64,000 nt of DNA from Paraburkholderia ferrariae NBRC 106233 (lineage in GTDB: Bacteria > Pseudomonadota > Gammaproteobacteria > Burkholderiales > Burkholderiaceae), in NCBI RefSeq assembly GCF_000685035.1, contig NZ_BAYB01000023.1, forward strand, positions 1 through 64,000, read 5' to 3'. Positions 46,353 to 59,408 of the stretch are shown in pieces (positions within the stretch are counted from its first letter, which is position 1; every line of letters starts with the position of its first letter). The notes beneath the pieces were generated by a model. It ran no database searches, had not been told where the DNA came from, and was given only the letters and a program-made list of their open reading frames with translations. The translations under genes and the position numbers were made by a program.

Positions 46353-47501
46353 ATGCAACACACCATGAAGCAGCTGGCAGGCGCCGCGATCGTCGCGGCC
46401 ATGTCGCTGGCGGGGACTGCGCACGCGCAGCAGGCTGAGGACGTCAAGATCGGTTTCGCAGGCCCGATGACGGGCGCGCAGGCCCACTACGGCAAGGACT
46501 TCCAGAACGGCGTCACGCTCGCCGTGGAAGACATGAACGCCACCAAGCCGGTGATCGGCGGCAAGCCGGTTCATTTCGTGCTGGATTCGGCCGACGACCA
46601 GGCTGACCCGCGCACCGGCACGACCGTCGCGCAGAAGCTCGTCGACGACGGCATCAAGGGCATGCTCGGCCACTTCAACTCGGGCACGACGATTCCCGCT
46701 TCGCGCATCTACGCGAACGCCGGCATTCCGGAAATCGCCATGGCCACGGCGCCCGAGTACACGCAACAGGGCTTCAAGACCACGTTCCGCATGATGACCT
46801 CGGACACGCAGCAAGGTTCGGTGGCGGGCACGTTCGCAGTCAAGCAGCTCGGCATGAAGAAGATTGCCGTGGTTGACGACCGCACGGCTTACGGCCAGGG
46901 CCTCGCCGACCAGTTCGCGAAGGCGGCGAAGGCGGCGGGCGGCACGATCATCGACCGCGAATACACGAACGACAAGGCCGTGGACTTCAAGTCGATCCTG
47001 ACCAAGCTGAAGGCGCAGAACCCGGACCTGATCTACTACGGCGGCGCCGACTCGCAGGCAGCCCCGATGGTCAAGCAGATGAAGTCGCTTGGCATCAAGG
47101 CGCCGCTGATGGGCGGCGAAATGGTGCACACGCCGACCTTCCTGCAGATCGCGGGTGATGCGGCCAACGGCACGGTGGCTTCGCTCGCCGGCCTGCCGCT
47201 GGACGAAATGCCGGGTGGCAAGGCGTACGTCGAGAAGTACAAGAAGCGCTTCGGCGAAGACGTCCAGACCTACTCGCCGTACGCCTACGACGGCGCAATG
47301 GCGATGTTCGCGGCAATGAAGGCAGCGAACTCGACGGATCCGGCGAAGTACCTGCCGTTCCTCGCAAAGACCAACATGCCGGCCGTGACGACGAAGGATC
47401 TGGCGTACGACGCGCAGGGCGACCTGAAGAACGGCGGCATCACGCTGTACAAGGTTGTCGACGGCAAGTGGACGACGCTGCAAAGCGTGGGCGGCAAGTA
47501 A
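46353..47501 (+). CDS. Branched-chain amino acid ABC transporter binding protein (LivJ/LivK type)
   Basis: This 382-residue periplasmic protein has a signal peptide (MQHTMKQLAGAAIVAAMSLA, cleavage at AHAQQ). The mature fold opens with VKIGFAGPMTGAQAHYGKDF and contains GHFNSGTTIPASRIY and YTNDKAVDFKSILTKLK, closely like enteric LivJ/LivK. It stands alone, without permease or ATPase genes, so it must feed a transporter encoded elsewhere. Its position after putA suggests a link to amino-acid catabolism. AAGGAGAAG precedes the ATG. Confidence 0.92.
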   Translation: MQHTMKQLAGAAIVAAMSLAGTAHAQQAEDVKIGFAGPMTGAQAHYGKDFQNGVTLAVEDMNATKPVIGGKPVHFVLDSADDQADPRTGTTVAQKLVDDGIKGMLGHFNSGTTIPASRIYANAGIPEIAMATAPEYTQQGFKTTFRMMTSDTQQGSVAGTFAVKQLGMKKIAVVDDRTAYGQGLADQFAKAAKAAGGTIIDREYTNDKAVDFKSILTKLKAQNPDLIYYGGADSQAAPMVKQMKSLGIKAPLMGGEMVHTPTFLQIAGDAANGTVASLAGLPLDEMPGGKAYVEKYKKRFGEDVQTYSPYAYDGAMAMFAAMKAANSTDPAKYLPFLAKTNMPAVTTKDLAYDAQGDLKNGGITLYKVVDGKWTTLQSVGGK

Positions 47502-47526
47502 TGCCTGCGCGCCTCGCGGTGTGAAG

Positions 47527-47607
47527 TGGCGGGCGGTTTTCCGCCCGCCATTCGCCGCCGCAGGTCGTATAAAAAACCCTGCAGGGAGAGATCCCTGCAG
47601 GGTTTTT
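47527..47607. terminator. Double hairpin, bidirectional terminator
   Basis: A GC stem without T-run (tggcgggcgg, loop tttt, ccgcccgcca; 47527-47550) is followed by a second stem (ccctgcaggga / tccctgcaggg, loop gaga, about 47577-47602). The second stem is flanked by A6 and T5 on its two sides. It can therefore terminate both the plus-strand binding-protein gene and the minus-strand gene ending at 47663. Confidence 0.85.
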
Positions 47608-47662
47608 GTTTTTGCGCCTGGTGCGTAGCAGGTGCGCCGAATGTGTGTGGAATGTGCGCGCT

Positions 47663-49384
47663 TTAGGCCTGGGCCTTCAACGCCGCATCGCGAATCTGTT
47701 CGAGCGTGGCGGACGGCGTGCTCGCATCCTTCGGAATGCGAATTTCGATCAGGGCGGGCTTGCCTGCATCGAGCGCGCGATTCAGCGCGGGCAGGAACGC
47801 CGCCGTCGATTCAACCGTTTCGCCATGCGCGCCGAACGACTGCGCAAAGGCCGCGAAATCCGGATTCGTGAGCTGCGTGCCATGTACGCGGCCCGGATAG
47901 TGGCGCTCCTGGTGCATGCGGATCGTGCCGTAGTGCGCGTTGTTCACGACGATGAACACAACGTTGAGCCCGTACTGCATGGCCGTGGCGAGTTCCTGCG
48001 AAGACATCATGAAGCAGCCGTCGCCGGCGAGCGCGATCACCGTGCGCGAAGGATAGAGCGACTTGGCCGCGATGGCCGCGGGCACGCCGTAGCCCATCGC
48101 GCCGCTCGTCGGCGCAAGCTGCGAACGGAAGTGGCGGTACGCGTAGTGACGATGCAGCCAGGTGGCGTAGTTGCCGGCGCCGTTCGTGATGATTGCGTCG
48201 CTGGGCAGGCGCGCGCGCAGCTGCTGCATGACCTCGCCCAGTTGCACGTCGCCGGGCATGGGCCGCGGCTCGCGCCATGCGAGATACGAGCGGTGCGCTT
48301 CGTCGGCGGCACCCTGCCACACGGGATTGGCCGGGGCGTCGAGTGCGGCGAGCTGCGCCGCCATTTCGGGCAGGCCCGAGACGATCGGCAGATCGGCCGC
48401 GTAGACGCGGCCCAGTTCCTCCGCGCCCTGGTGAACGTGGATCAGCGTCTGCTTCGTCTTGGGGATGTCGAGCAGCGCGTAGCCGCCCGTGGTCGCTTCG
48501 CCGAGCCGCGGGCCGAGCACGAGCAGCACGTCCGCCTCGCGAATGCGTTGCGCGAGTGCCGGATTGATGCCGAGGCCCACGTCGCCTGCGTAGTTCGGGT
48601 GATCGTTGTCGAGCGTGTCCTGGAAGCGGAACGCGAGGCCGATGGGCAGATGCCAGTGCTCGACGAAGCGTTGCAGATCGGCGCAAGCCTCGGGCGTCCA
48701 GCCGTGGCCGCCCGCAATCACGAACGGCTTTTTCGCGTTCGCGAGCAGCGTGCGCACGCGTTCCATCTGCGCGGCCGAGGGCGAGGCCTGCACGCGCTGC
48801 GCGGCAGGCGCCACGGCTTGCGCCTCGCCGGCGGGGAACGGTTCGCTCAGCATGTCCTCGGGCAACGCGAGCACCACGGGGCCGGGCCGGCCCGAGGTCG
48901 CAACGTGGAACGCGTGGCTCAGATATTCGGGCACGCGGCGCGGGTCGTCGATCTGCGCAACCCACTTCGCCATCTGGCCGAACATGCGCCGGTAATCGAT
49001 CTCCTGGAAGGCTTCGCGGTCCATCTGTTCGCGCGCCACCTGGCCGATCAGCAGGATCATCGGCGTGGAATCCTGGAAGGCCGTATGCACGCCGATCGAG
49101 GCGTGCGTGGCGCCCGGCCCGCGCGTGACGAACGCAATGCCGGGCTTGCCGGTGAGCTTGCCGACCGCTTCCGCCATGTTCGCGGCGCCCGCTTCGTGGC
49201 GGCACACCACCGTTTCGATGCGCCCGGTCACGTCGTGCAGCGCGTCAAGCACCGCGAGGTAGCTCTCGCCCGGCACGCAGAACACGCGCGTCACCTCGTT
49301 GGCGACGAGCGCATCGACGAGCAGGCGCGCACCCGTGGTCGTGGTGGAAGAAGCGGAATCGTTCGGCTGCGTCATCTCGGTCAT
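47663..49384 (-). CDS. Thiamine pyrophosphate enzyme of the acetolactate synthase family
   Basis: This 573-residue TPP-dependent enzyme has the catalytic Glu segment VVCRHEAGAANMAEAVGKLT, the central FAD/domain-2 region (FVIAGGHGWTPEACADL) and the TPP/Mg motif ALAGDGCFMMSSQEL followed by NVVFIVVNN. It resembles acetolactate synthase large subunits and related glyoxylate carboligase or sulfoacetaldehyde enzymes. No small regulatory subunit gene is adjacent, and biosynthetic ilvB is usually found with ilvN and ilvC. A catabolic or specialised role is therefore more likely, and the product is unknown. It follows sdaA at 51 bases and may share its transcript; serine dehydratase makes pyruvate, a possible substrate. 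Confidence 0.82.
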   Translation of the reverse strand: MTEMTQPNDSASSTTTTGARLLVDALVANEVTRVFCVPGESYLAVLDALHDVTGRIETVVCRHEAGAANMAEAVGKLTGKPGIAFVTRGPGATHASIGVHTAFQDSTPMILLIGQVAREQMDREAFQEIDYRRMFGQMAKWVAQIDDPRRVPEYLSHAFHVATSGRPGPVVLALPEDMLSEPFPAGEAQAVAPAAQRVQASPSAAQMERVRTLLANAKKPFVIAGGHGWTPEACADLQRFVEHWHLPIGLAFRFQDTLDNDHPNYAGDVGLGINPALAQRIREADVLLVLGPRLGEATTGGYALLDIPKTKQTLIHVHQGAEELGRVYAADLPIVSGLPEMAAQLAALDAPANPVWQGAADEAHRSYLAWREPRPMPGDVQLGEVMQQLRARLPSDAIITNGAGNYATWLHRHYAYRHFRSQLAPTSGAMGYGVPAAIAAKSLYPSRTVIALAGDGCFMMSSQELATAMQYGLNVVFIVVNNAHYGTIRMHQERHYPGRVHGTQLTNPDFAAFAQSFGAHGETVESTAAFLPALNRALDAGKPALIEIRIPKDASTPSATLEQIRDAALKAQA

Positions 49385-49435
49385 GTCTCCAGTTCTATGT
49401 CTTCATTCAGGTAGCAGGCGCGACGCGCGCGGCAA

Positions 49436-50824
<1,389 letters not shown>

Positions 50825-50904
50825 GATGAGTACTGCTCCTGCTTCAAAAAACCCAACTCTGTTTCAATCGATCGCGCAATAAGCGTGCGCGGCGGCCGGC
50901 GCCG

Positions 50905-52101
50905 TTAGCGCGCGGGCAGCGGCAGACACACGGCGAGCCATGCGGGCGGCGTCGGCGCGAGCTTGAGCGCGATCGGCGTATAGCGGCCGTCCAGTCGGGC
51001 GGCCAGGTGATACAGCTCGGCGGCGTTCTTCGGGTCCCACGCGCCGGCATAGCCGGGCAGGCCCGCTTCGCGCCGCCGCGCGTCGAACGGCACGCTCGAA
51101 TGCACGAATTCCTCGTGCGTCTTCTCGCCGAGCGCGTAGGGCGTGAGCCAGTCGAGCGCCTTCGCGAGCGTCGCGCCGTTGGCCGCCTTCTCGGGCAGCC
51201 AGTTGCGGTTGTGGCGGCGCGCGGCGAGCGCGGCGGTCACGAGCGGCTGCAGGTCGTAGGTCACGTAGTGCAGCGCGTCGCGCTCGCCGAAGTCGAGCGT
51301 CGAGCCGTCGGGCGCCACGTTGTCGCCGATGTGCTCCACGAACAGGCGCTGCGCCGCCGCAATCATCTTGCGGTTGTCCAGCGTGAACGCGATCATCGCA
51401 ATCAGTTTGACCCGGTGGCTCTGCCAGTTGTTCGCGAACGTGCCTTTCAGCGGCCGCGGCTGCGCATCGACCTGCGCGATATAGCCGCTGCCCATGCGGT
51501 TCAGGAACGCCATCGTGGCGTTGCGCGTCTTCACGGAAAGCGCGCTCGCGGTCATGTCGTACGCGAGAATCAGGCCTTCGAAGCGCGTTTCGTCGATGGG
51601 GTTGAAGCTCGGCTGATAAGTGCTCACCCACGCGGCGAGAAAGCGGTCGACGAGCTTCAGATAGCGGTCGTCGCTCGTCGCGCGCCACGCGAGCGCGGCG
51701 TTGCGCATGAGGTCGAGTTCCTTCTCCGCTTCCACGCTCTGGTCGTAGATGCCTTCGTGCGGCAGCGTGCCTTCGGTGTGCAGCTTCGCGAGCGGATGCG
51801 GCACGTCGTTCACGTGTTCCTGCACTTGCGCCACCAGCGCCTTCACGCCCGGATCGGCACTGGTGCGCTCGCTCGACTGCAGGGCGGGCGCCGCGCAGAA
51901 GTTCATGGCCGCGTGCGCCGCGGGCGCGGCGGCAAGCCAGGTGCAGGCGGCCGCGAGCACGGCGGCGAGCCGGACCGGGGCAGCGCGCAAACCGTAACGA
52001 GGAGACCGGCCGCCCGGATTGTCCGCATCGGACGAGCGCGCGCCGCCGCGCGCCTGCCGGGTCGAAGCCCGGGTTGAGACCGTTCGCACCTTCCGCGCCA
52101 T
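50905..52101 (-). CDS. Alginate lyase domain (PL5-like) exported protein
   Basis: This 398-residue protein has a long basic N-terminal tail before a hydrophobic export signal (VRLAAVLAAACTWLAAAPAAHA, split here for length: cleavage near residue 65). An all-alpha domain follows, with the alginate lyase segment GTFANNWQSHRVKLIAMIAF, where the NN and His correspond to the active-site region of PL5 lyases. Other family-like parts are LILAYDMTASAL, PDGSTLDFGERDALHYVTYD and WDPKNAAELYHLA. It would act in the periplasm or outside the cell on an acidic polysaccharide. It sits between gcvP and sdaA, an odd place for such an enzyme. Activity is inferred. Confidence 0.75.
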   Translation of the reverse strand: MARKVRTVSTRASTRQARGGARSSDADNPGGRSPRYGLRAAPVRLAAVLAAACTWLAAAPAAHAAMNFCAAPALQSSERTSADPGVKALVAQVQEHVNDVPHPLAKLHTEGTLPHEGIYDQSVEAEKELDLMRNAALAWRATSDDRYLKLVDRFLAAWVSTYQPSFNPIDETRFEGLILAYDMTASALSVKTRNATMAFLNRMGSGYIAQVDAQPRPLKGTFANNWQSHRVKLIAMIAFTLDNRKMIAAAQRLFVEHIGDNVAPDGSTLDFGERDALHYVTYDLQPLVTAALAARRHNRNWLPEKAANGATLAKALDWLTPYALGEKTHEEFVHSSVPFDARRREAGLPGYAGAWDPKNAAELYHLAARLDGRYTPIALKLAPTPPAWLAVCLPLPAR

Positions 52102-52257
52102 GCGGGACTCCCTGGTTCAAGGCTGACAGGTGTGTGATGTTAACGGTTTGCGGCGGCAAATGTGAGTGCAACGGCCGCCGCCGGCATCCACCCCGGCGAC
52201 AGGGCGATGCCGGGGCGTGCCGAGTCTCGTGCCTGAGCGCGGCGGCGGACGCTGCGC

Positions 52258-55227
<2,970 letters not shown>

Positions 55228-55292
55228 GGGCGTTCCTGCGGGCGCGGCGGCCGGGCTCGTGCCGCCGCGCGGGTGCGGTGTGGGCGGTTGGG

Positions 55293-55673
55293 TTAGGCGC
55301 CGATGGCCTTTTCGTAGGCGCTGGCGTCGATCAGGCGGTCGAGCGCAGCGCCCGCGGCCGGCTTGATCTTGAAGAGCCACGATTCATAGGGCGCGCCGTT
55401 CACCTGGTCGGGCGTATCGACGAGCGCGCTGTTCGATTCGACGATCTCGCCCGAAACCGGGGCGTAGATGTCCGAGGCGGCCTTCACCGACTCGATCACG
55501 GCAACGGCGTCGCCGGCCGTGACCGCGCGGCCCGCTTCGGGCAACTCGAGGAAGACGATGTCGCCGAGCGCTTCCTGCGCGTGGTCCGTGATGCCGACGG
55601 TCAGCGTGCCGTCGGCTTCGGTGCGGACCCATTCGTGCGATTCGGTGTATTTCAGATCGGCCGGGATGCTCAT
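55293..55673 (-). CDS. gcvH: Glycine cleavage system H protein
   Basis: This 126-residue shuttle protein carries the lipoyl group. The start is MSIPADLKYTESHEWVR. The lipoylated lysine is in AVIESVKAASDIYAPVSGEI. Length is standard. The longer frame covering gcvT sequence is an artefact of overlapping frames. Confidence 0.96.
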   Translation of the reverse strand: MSIPADLKYTESHEWVRTEADGTLTVGITDHAQEALGDIVFLELPEAGRAVTAGDAVAVIESVKAASDIYAPVSGEIVESNSALVDTPDQVNGAPYESWLFKIKPAAGAALDRLIDASAYEKAIGA

Positions 55674-55735
55674 AGGATGCTCCAGTGCGTGGTTGCTTGC
55701 GAATGCGTGAAAAGAGGGGGGCGTGCGTGCCCGGT

Positions 55736-56854
55736 TCAGGCGGCCAGCACCTTGCCGTTGCGCACGAACGGCAGTTTTACCACGCTTGCGGGAAGGGCTT
55801 TGTCGCGGATCTGCACCTGCACGACGTCGCCCGGCTGCACGCCTTGCGGCACGCGCGCGAAAGCGATGGATTCCTGCATGGTGGGCGAGAAGGTGCCGCT
55901 CGTGATTTCGCCTTCGCCGTGCGCGGTGAGCACTTTCTGGTGCGCGCGCAGCACGCCGCCGGCCTTGCCGTTTTCCTTCTGCAGGATCAGGCCGACGAAG
56001 ACCATGCGCGAGCCGTTCGCTTCCAGCGCGGCGCGGCCGACGAAGTCGCGCGGCTCTTTCAGGTCGACGGTCCAGGCGAGGCCCGCGTCGAGCGGCGAGA
56101 CGCCTTCGTCCATGTCCTGGCCGTACAGGTTCATGCCGGCTTCGAGGCGCAGCGTGTCGCGGGCGCCCAGGCCGCAGGGCTTCACGCCCTGGCGCTGCAG
56201 CGCGTCCCAGAGTTCGCACACGGCCGCGGCGGGCACGATCACTTCGAAGCCGTCTTCGCCGGTGTAGCCCGTGCGCGCGATCATCAGCTCGCCGAACGGC
56301 GTGCCTTCGATCTTCGCGGCGTTAAAGGGCTTGAGGGTTTCGGTGCTGCTGCGCGCGGAGGGCGCCACCTGCCAGACCTTCTCGCGGGCGTTCGGGCCCT
56401 GCACGGCGACGATCGCGAGGTCGCGGCGCGGCGTGATGGCGAGGCCGAAGCCTTCTTCGGCGTTGAGCTTCTCGAGCCAGGCGATGTCCTTGTCGGCCGT
56501 GCTCGCGTTCACCACGGTGCGGAACTGGTCGTCGGCGAAGTAGTAGACGATCAGGTCGTCGATCACGCCGCCTTCGGGGTTCAGCATGCAGGTGTAGAGC
56601 GCGCGGCCCGGCGTGGCGAGCTTCGCGACGTTGTTGGCGAGCGCGCGCTGGAAGAACGCGCGTGCCTTCGGGCCGGCGAAATCGACGACGCACATGTGCG
56701 AGACGTCGAACATGCCGGCGTCGGTGCGCACGGCGCGGTGCTCGTCGATCTGCGAGCCGTAGTTCACAGGCATGTCCCAGCCGCCGAAATCGACCATGCG
56801 CGCGTTGAGCGCACGGTGCGTAGCGTTGAGCGGGGTGTGTTTCAGTTCGGTCAT
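55736..56854 (-). CDS. gcvT: Glycine cleavage system T protein (aminomethyltransferase)
   Basis: This 372-residue protein transfers the methylene group from aminomethyl-lipoyl-GcvH to tetrahydrofolate and releases ammonia. The N-terminal LNARMVDFGGWDMPVNYGSQ, the folate-site region DVSHMCVVDFAGPKAR and the late RTGYTGEDGFEVIVP with GLGARDTLRLEAGMNLYGQD are typical. The start MTELKHTPL is chosen over a 13-codon longer form. It is the first gene after the glycine riboswitch. Confidence 0.96.
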   Translation of the reverse strand: MTELKHTPLNATHRALNARMVDFGGWDMPVNYGSQIDEHRAVRTDAGMFDVSHMCVVDFAGPKARAFFQRALANNVAKLATPGRALYTCMLNPEGGVIDDLIVYYFADDQFRTVVNASTADKDIAWLEKLNAEEGFGLAITPRRDLAIVAVQGPNAREKVWQVAPSARSSTETLKPFNAAKIEGTPFGELMIARTGYTGEDGFEVIVPAAAVCELWDALQRQGVKPCGLGARDTLRLEAGMNLYGQDMDEGVSPLDAGLAWTVDLKEPRDFVGRAALEANGSRMVFVGLILQKENGKAGGVLRAHQKVLTAHGEGEITSGTFSPTMQESIAFARVPQGVQPGDVVQVQIRDKALPASVVKLPFVRNGKVLAA

Positions 56855-56941
56855 GGGGGCAGCCTCGGCACGGTCGAAAACGAAAAGGGCCATGCATGAC
56901 GCGCCGCAGACACAATGCCTGTGGACGTTTCTTGCATGGCC

Positions 56942-57228
56942 CCTCTGTCCTCGGTACCTGAGAGATTGCGCCGCGCGCCGCGGTGATCGGCGCTGGGCGG
57001 CGCGCGCCCCTTCGGTGGGCAGTTTGAACGCGGCCTGTCTTGCCGCCGTTCTGCTGCCGCTCTCCAGAGTGCGGACCTCGTTGCGTTTCCGTTCGCCGCG
57101 CGCGTGGCGCGCAAGGCGGGCGGATAGGCGGTCCGGCGCGCACGGTCCTTTTGCCTGAGAGTTTGTGGGTTGCCCCTTCGGCGGCGCCGGCTGCGCTCAA
57201 AGCGCAATCGGCACGCTCTCCCGGCGCG
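56942..57228 (-). ncRNA. Tandem glycine riboswitch upstream of gcvT
   Basis: On the minus strand two glycine aptamers lie in tandem. Aptamer 1 (about 57228-57143) starts with cgggagagcg, contains ccgaaggggcaa and ends with aactctcaggcaaaagga. Aptamer 2 (about 57068-56942) contains ctggagagcggc, accgaaggggcg and aatctctcaggtaccgagg. The paired gagag/ctctcagg elements and the gaaggggc core are diagnostic of this riboswitch. Binding of glycine to both aptamers is known to switch on gcv genes. Confidence 0.95.
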
Positions 57229-57235
57229 CGCAGCG

Positions 57236-57265
57236 ATTGTGCGCGACGTGCACAGGGCGTGTCAA
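57236..57265 (-). promoter_or_regulatory. Promoter of the gcv riboswitch transcript
   Basis: On the minus strand TTGACA (57265-57260) and CACAAT (57241-57236) are separated by 18 bases. The start would fall just before the first riboswitch aptamer. Confidence 0.6.
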
Positions 57266-57414
57266 TGCGGAAAATTTTGCGCGGGAGGGACAGATGGCGC
57301 CGTGACGCCTGGCGGCATGGCATGCCGCGGAGGGAGCCGGTGTGCGGAGCGCGTTGCGGCGCCCCGCACACCGGAAACGGGCGCTTAACGCGCGCCGCGA
57401 AGGAATCGACCGCT

Positions 57415-57771
57415 TTATTCGCCGATCGCGTGAGCGGCCTGGTCGAGTTCCTGGTTCAGCACGCGTTGCTCGTCGCCGGAGAGGCCGCCGCCGTGCTGGG
57501 CTGCCATGTTGTGCGCTTCGCCGCGGATCTCGTCGAGGCGGTGATGCAGCGCGCCACCCTGGGGCGGCGGATAGTAGCCCTGGTTCACGTGCACGTCGAT
57601 GCGGTGGCTCAGGTTGTCGATCCGGCCATCCACCTGGTGCAGGCGTTCGACGGCGATCTGGTGCGGCGTCGGGCCGGGCGGCGGCGGAGGGGGAGGCGGC
57701 TGGTTGACGACGCATGCAGCGAGCGTCGAAACGAGGGCGCTTGCGGCAAGTGCGCGGACGATACGGGACAT
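57415..57771 (-). CDS. Small lipoprotein with polyproline and helical domain
   Basis: This 118-residue protein has a lipoprotein signal ending in a lipobox (LVSTLAAC; about residues 15-22). A run of eight prolines follows (VVNQPPPPPPPPGPTP), then an alpha-helical domain rich in His, Gln and Gly (HQVDGRIDNLSHRIDVHVNQ, LSGDEQRVLNQELDQAAHA). The start follows AAGGAGAG. It is probably anchored in the outer membrane with a proline spacer. The function is unknown; similar small lipoproteins are common in Burkholderia. Confidence 0.85.
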   Translation of the reverse strand: MSRIVRALAASALVSTLAACVVNQPPPPPPPPGPTPHQIAVERLHQVDGRIDNLSHRIDVHVNQGYYPPPQGGALHHRLDEIRGEAHNMAAQHGGGLSGDEQRVLNQELDQAAHAIGE

Positions 57772-57970
57772 GAAGACTCTCCTTTTGGTCGTTGTCGCTC
57801 TTTCTGGCGTTGTCCGAACGCCCAACGTTCGAAATACCATTTCAGATGACCGGGCTGGCGCCGGGACTTGTAACCGTTTGTATTCATCTTTCATGAGTGT
57901 CGGGGCAATGAAAGATGCGGCGCGGGACATCGAAATCTTTGGCCGCGGCGCGCGCAGCCTCGCGACCACG

Positions 57971-57997
57971 AAAACGGCGCGGGAACGCCCGCGCCGT
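57971..57997 (-). terminator. Terminator of the Gfo/Idh/MocA gene
   Basis: On the minus strand acggcgcggg and cccgcgccgt pair over ten bases around a cgtt loop, with a short T-run after the stem, 36 bases past the gene end. Confidence 0.7.
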
Positions 57998-58032
57998 CTG
58001 GCTCCGGGGGCCGCCGGCCCGGCTTTCAGTTT

Positions 58033-59082
58033 TCAGTGGCTGCGCGCGAAGGGCAGCGTGCGGCCCTCGGCGGCGCTCTGGATCGCGAGCTCGATCACGG
58101 TCATCACGTCGATGGCGTCCTGCGGGCTCACCGGGAACGGCACGCCTTCGCGGATCGACGCGGCGAGCGCCCGATAGAGGCCCGTGTAGTCGCCGTCGCG
58201 CGTCGGCAGGGGGCGATCGGTTTCGCTGCCGTCGTCGAGCACCACATGTAGCCGACCGGCTTCGTTGCCGGCGCCGAAACCCGCCTGGCCCGGACGCAGC
58301 CCCGCCTTCAGCTGGTCCTCCTGGGTGTCGAGGCCGTTCTTCAGGTAGCCGCCGCTCGTACCGTTGATGACGAAACGCGGCGAGAAGGCCGCGAGGGCAC
58401 TCGCGTGCAGCACCGCATCGTGCTGCGGGTAGCCGAGCACGAGATGCGCGTAGTCGGGGGCCGTGGCGTTGTCGCGGCGCGTGTGCACGAAGGCCGTGAC
58501 CGTGTCGGGCGTGCCGAAGAGCGCGAGCGTCTGGTCGATCAGATGCGGCCCGAGATCGTAGAGCAGGCCGCCGCCGCGCGCGGCGTCTTCGCGCCAGCGC
58601 TGGCGCACGAGCGGGCGGAAGCGGTCGAAGTGGGATTCGAAGTGCGTCACGCGGCCCAGCTCGCCGCTTTCGAGGAGCGCGCGCACGGTGAGGAAGTCGC
58701 CGTCCCAGCGGCGGTTGTGGAACGGCGCGAAGACGAGCCCGCGCCCGGCCGCGAGTGCGGCGAGCGTGCGGGCTTGCGCGGAAGTGAGCGTGACCGGCTT
58801 GTCCACGAGCACGTGCTTGCCGCGCTCGAGCGTGCGGCGTGCGAGGTCGAAGTGTGTGTCGTTGGGCGTGGCGATCACCACGCATTCCACCTCGGCGAGG
58901 GCGAGCAGCGCGTCGAGATCGGGGACGATCGCGGCGGCGGGAAAGTCGGCGCGGGCGCGTTCCGGCTGGCCCGTTGCGACGGCGGCAAGCTCGACGGCCG
59001 GGCAATGCGCGATCACGGGGGCATGGAAGGTCTGGCCGGCAAAGCCATACCCCATCAGGCCGATTTTCAGCGGAGAAGTCAT
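58033..59082 (-). CDS. Gfo/Idh/MocA family NAD(P)-dependent oxidoreductase
   Basis: This 349-residue enzyme has an N-terminal Rossmann fold (LKIGLMGYGFAGQTFHAPVI), the family EKP-type motif as VLVDKPVTL, and the catalytic-domain segments AARGGGLLYDLGPHLIDQTL and DGDYTGLYRALAASIREG. The active-site His is in DLGPHLIDQ. Members oxidise or reduce sugars and polyols. The substrate is unknown, and neighbours give no hint. Confidence 0.88.
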   Translation of the reverse strand: MTSPLKIGLMGYGFAGQTFHAPVIAHCPAVELAAVATGQPERARADFPAAAIVPDLDALLALAEVECVVIATPNDTHFDLARRTLERGKHVLVDKPVTLTSAQARTLAALAAGRGLVFAPFHNRRWDGDFLTVRALLESGELGRVTHFESHFDRFRPLVRQRWREDAARGGGLLYDLGPHLIDQTLALFGTPDTVTAFVHTRRDNATAPDYAHLVLGYPQHDAVLHASALAAFSPRFVINGTSGGYLKNGLDTQEDQLKAGLRPGQAGFGAGNEAGRLHVVLDDGSETDRPLPTRDGDYTGLYRALAASIREGVPFPVSPQDAIDVMTVIELAIQSAAEGRTLPFARSH

Positions 59083-59408
59083 CAGGCGAATCCTGCAAGG
59101 ACGGCGCGGCAGACATGAAACATCGCCGCGGCCGCAGTGGGCGGGAGGGCGTTATTGTGGCACGCGGTGGGCAGCGGGTGGGACGGGGGCGCGGCCGGTT
59201 GCGCACCGCACGCCGGCGCTGCAACGCGGCGTGGGGCAGCGTGGGAGTAAGGCGGGGGCAGAGCGGTCGCCGCGGTGCGGACGCTGCCCCGCGCGACCCG
59301 GCGGCGGCGTTCGATCGTGTTAACATCGCACCTCGCGCGTGCTTCGCGCTTCCGGCCGTTTCAGCCGGCCCCTCAGCCGTTCCACCTGTTTTTCCCAATC
59401 CAGCAACG
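59083..59408. other. Divergent intergenic region before the helicase gene
   Basis: These 326 very GC-rich bases separate two divergent genes. No gene, repeat or strong dyad is seen. A weak promoter-like ttaacat occurs near 59319. Confidence 0.5.
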
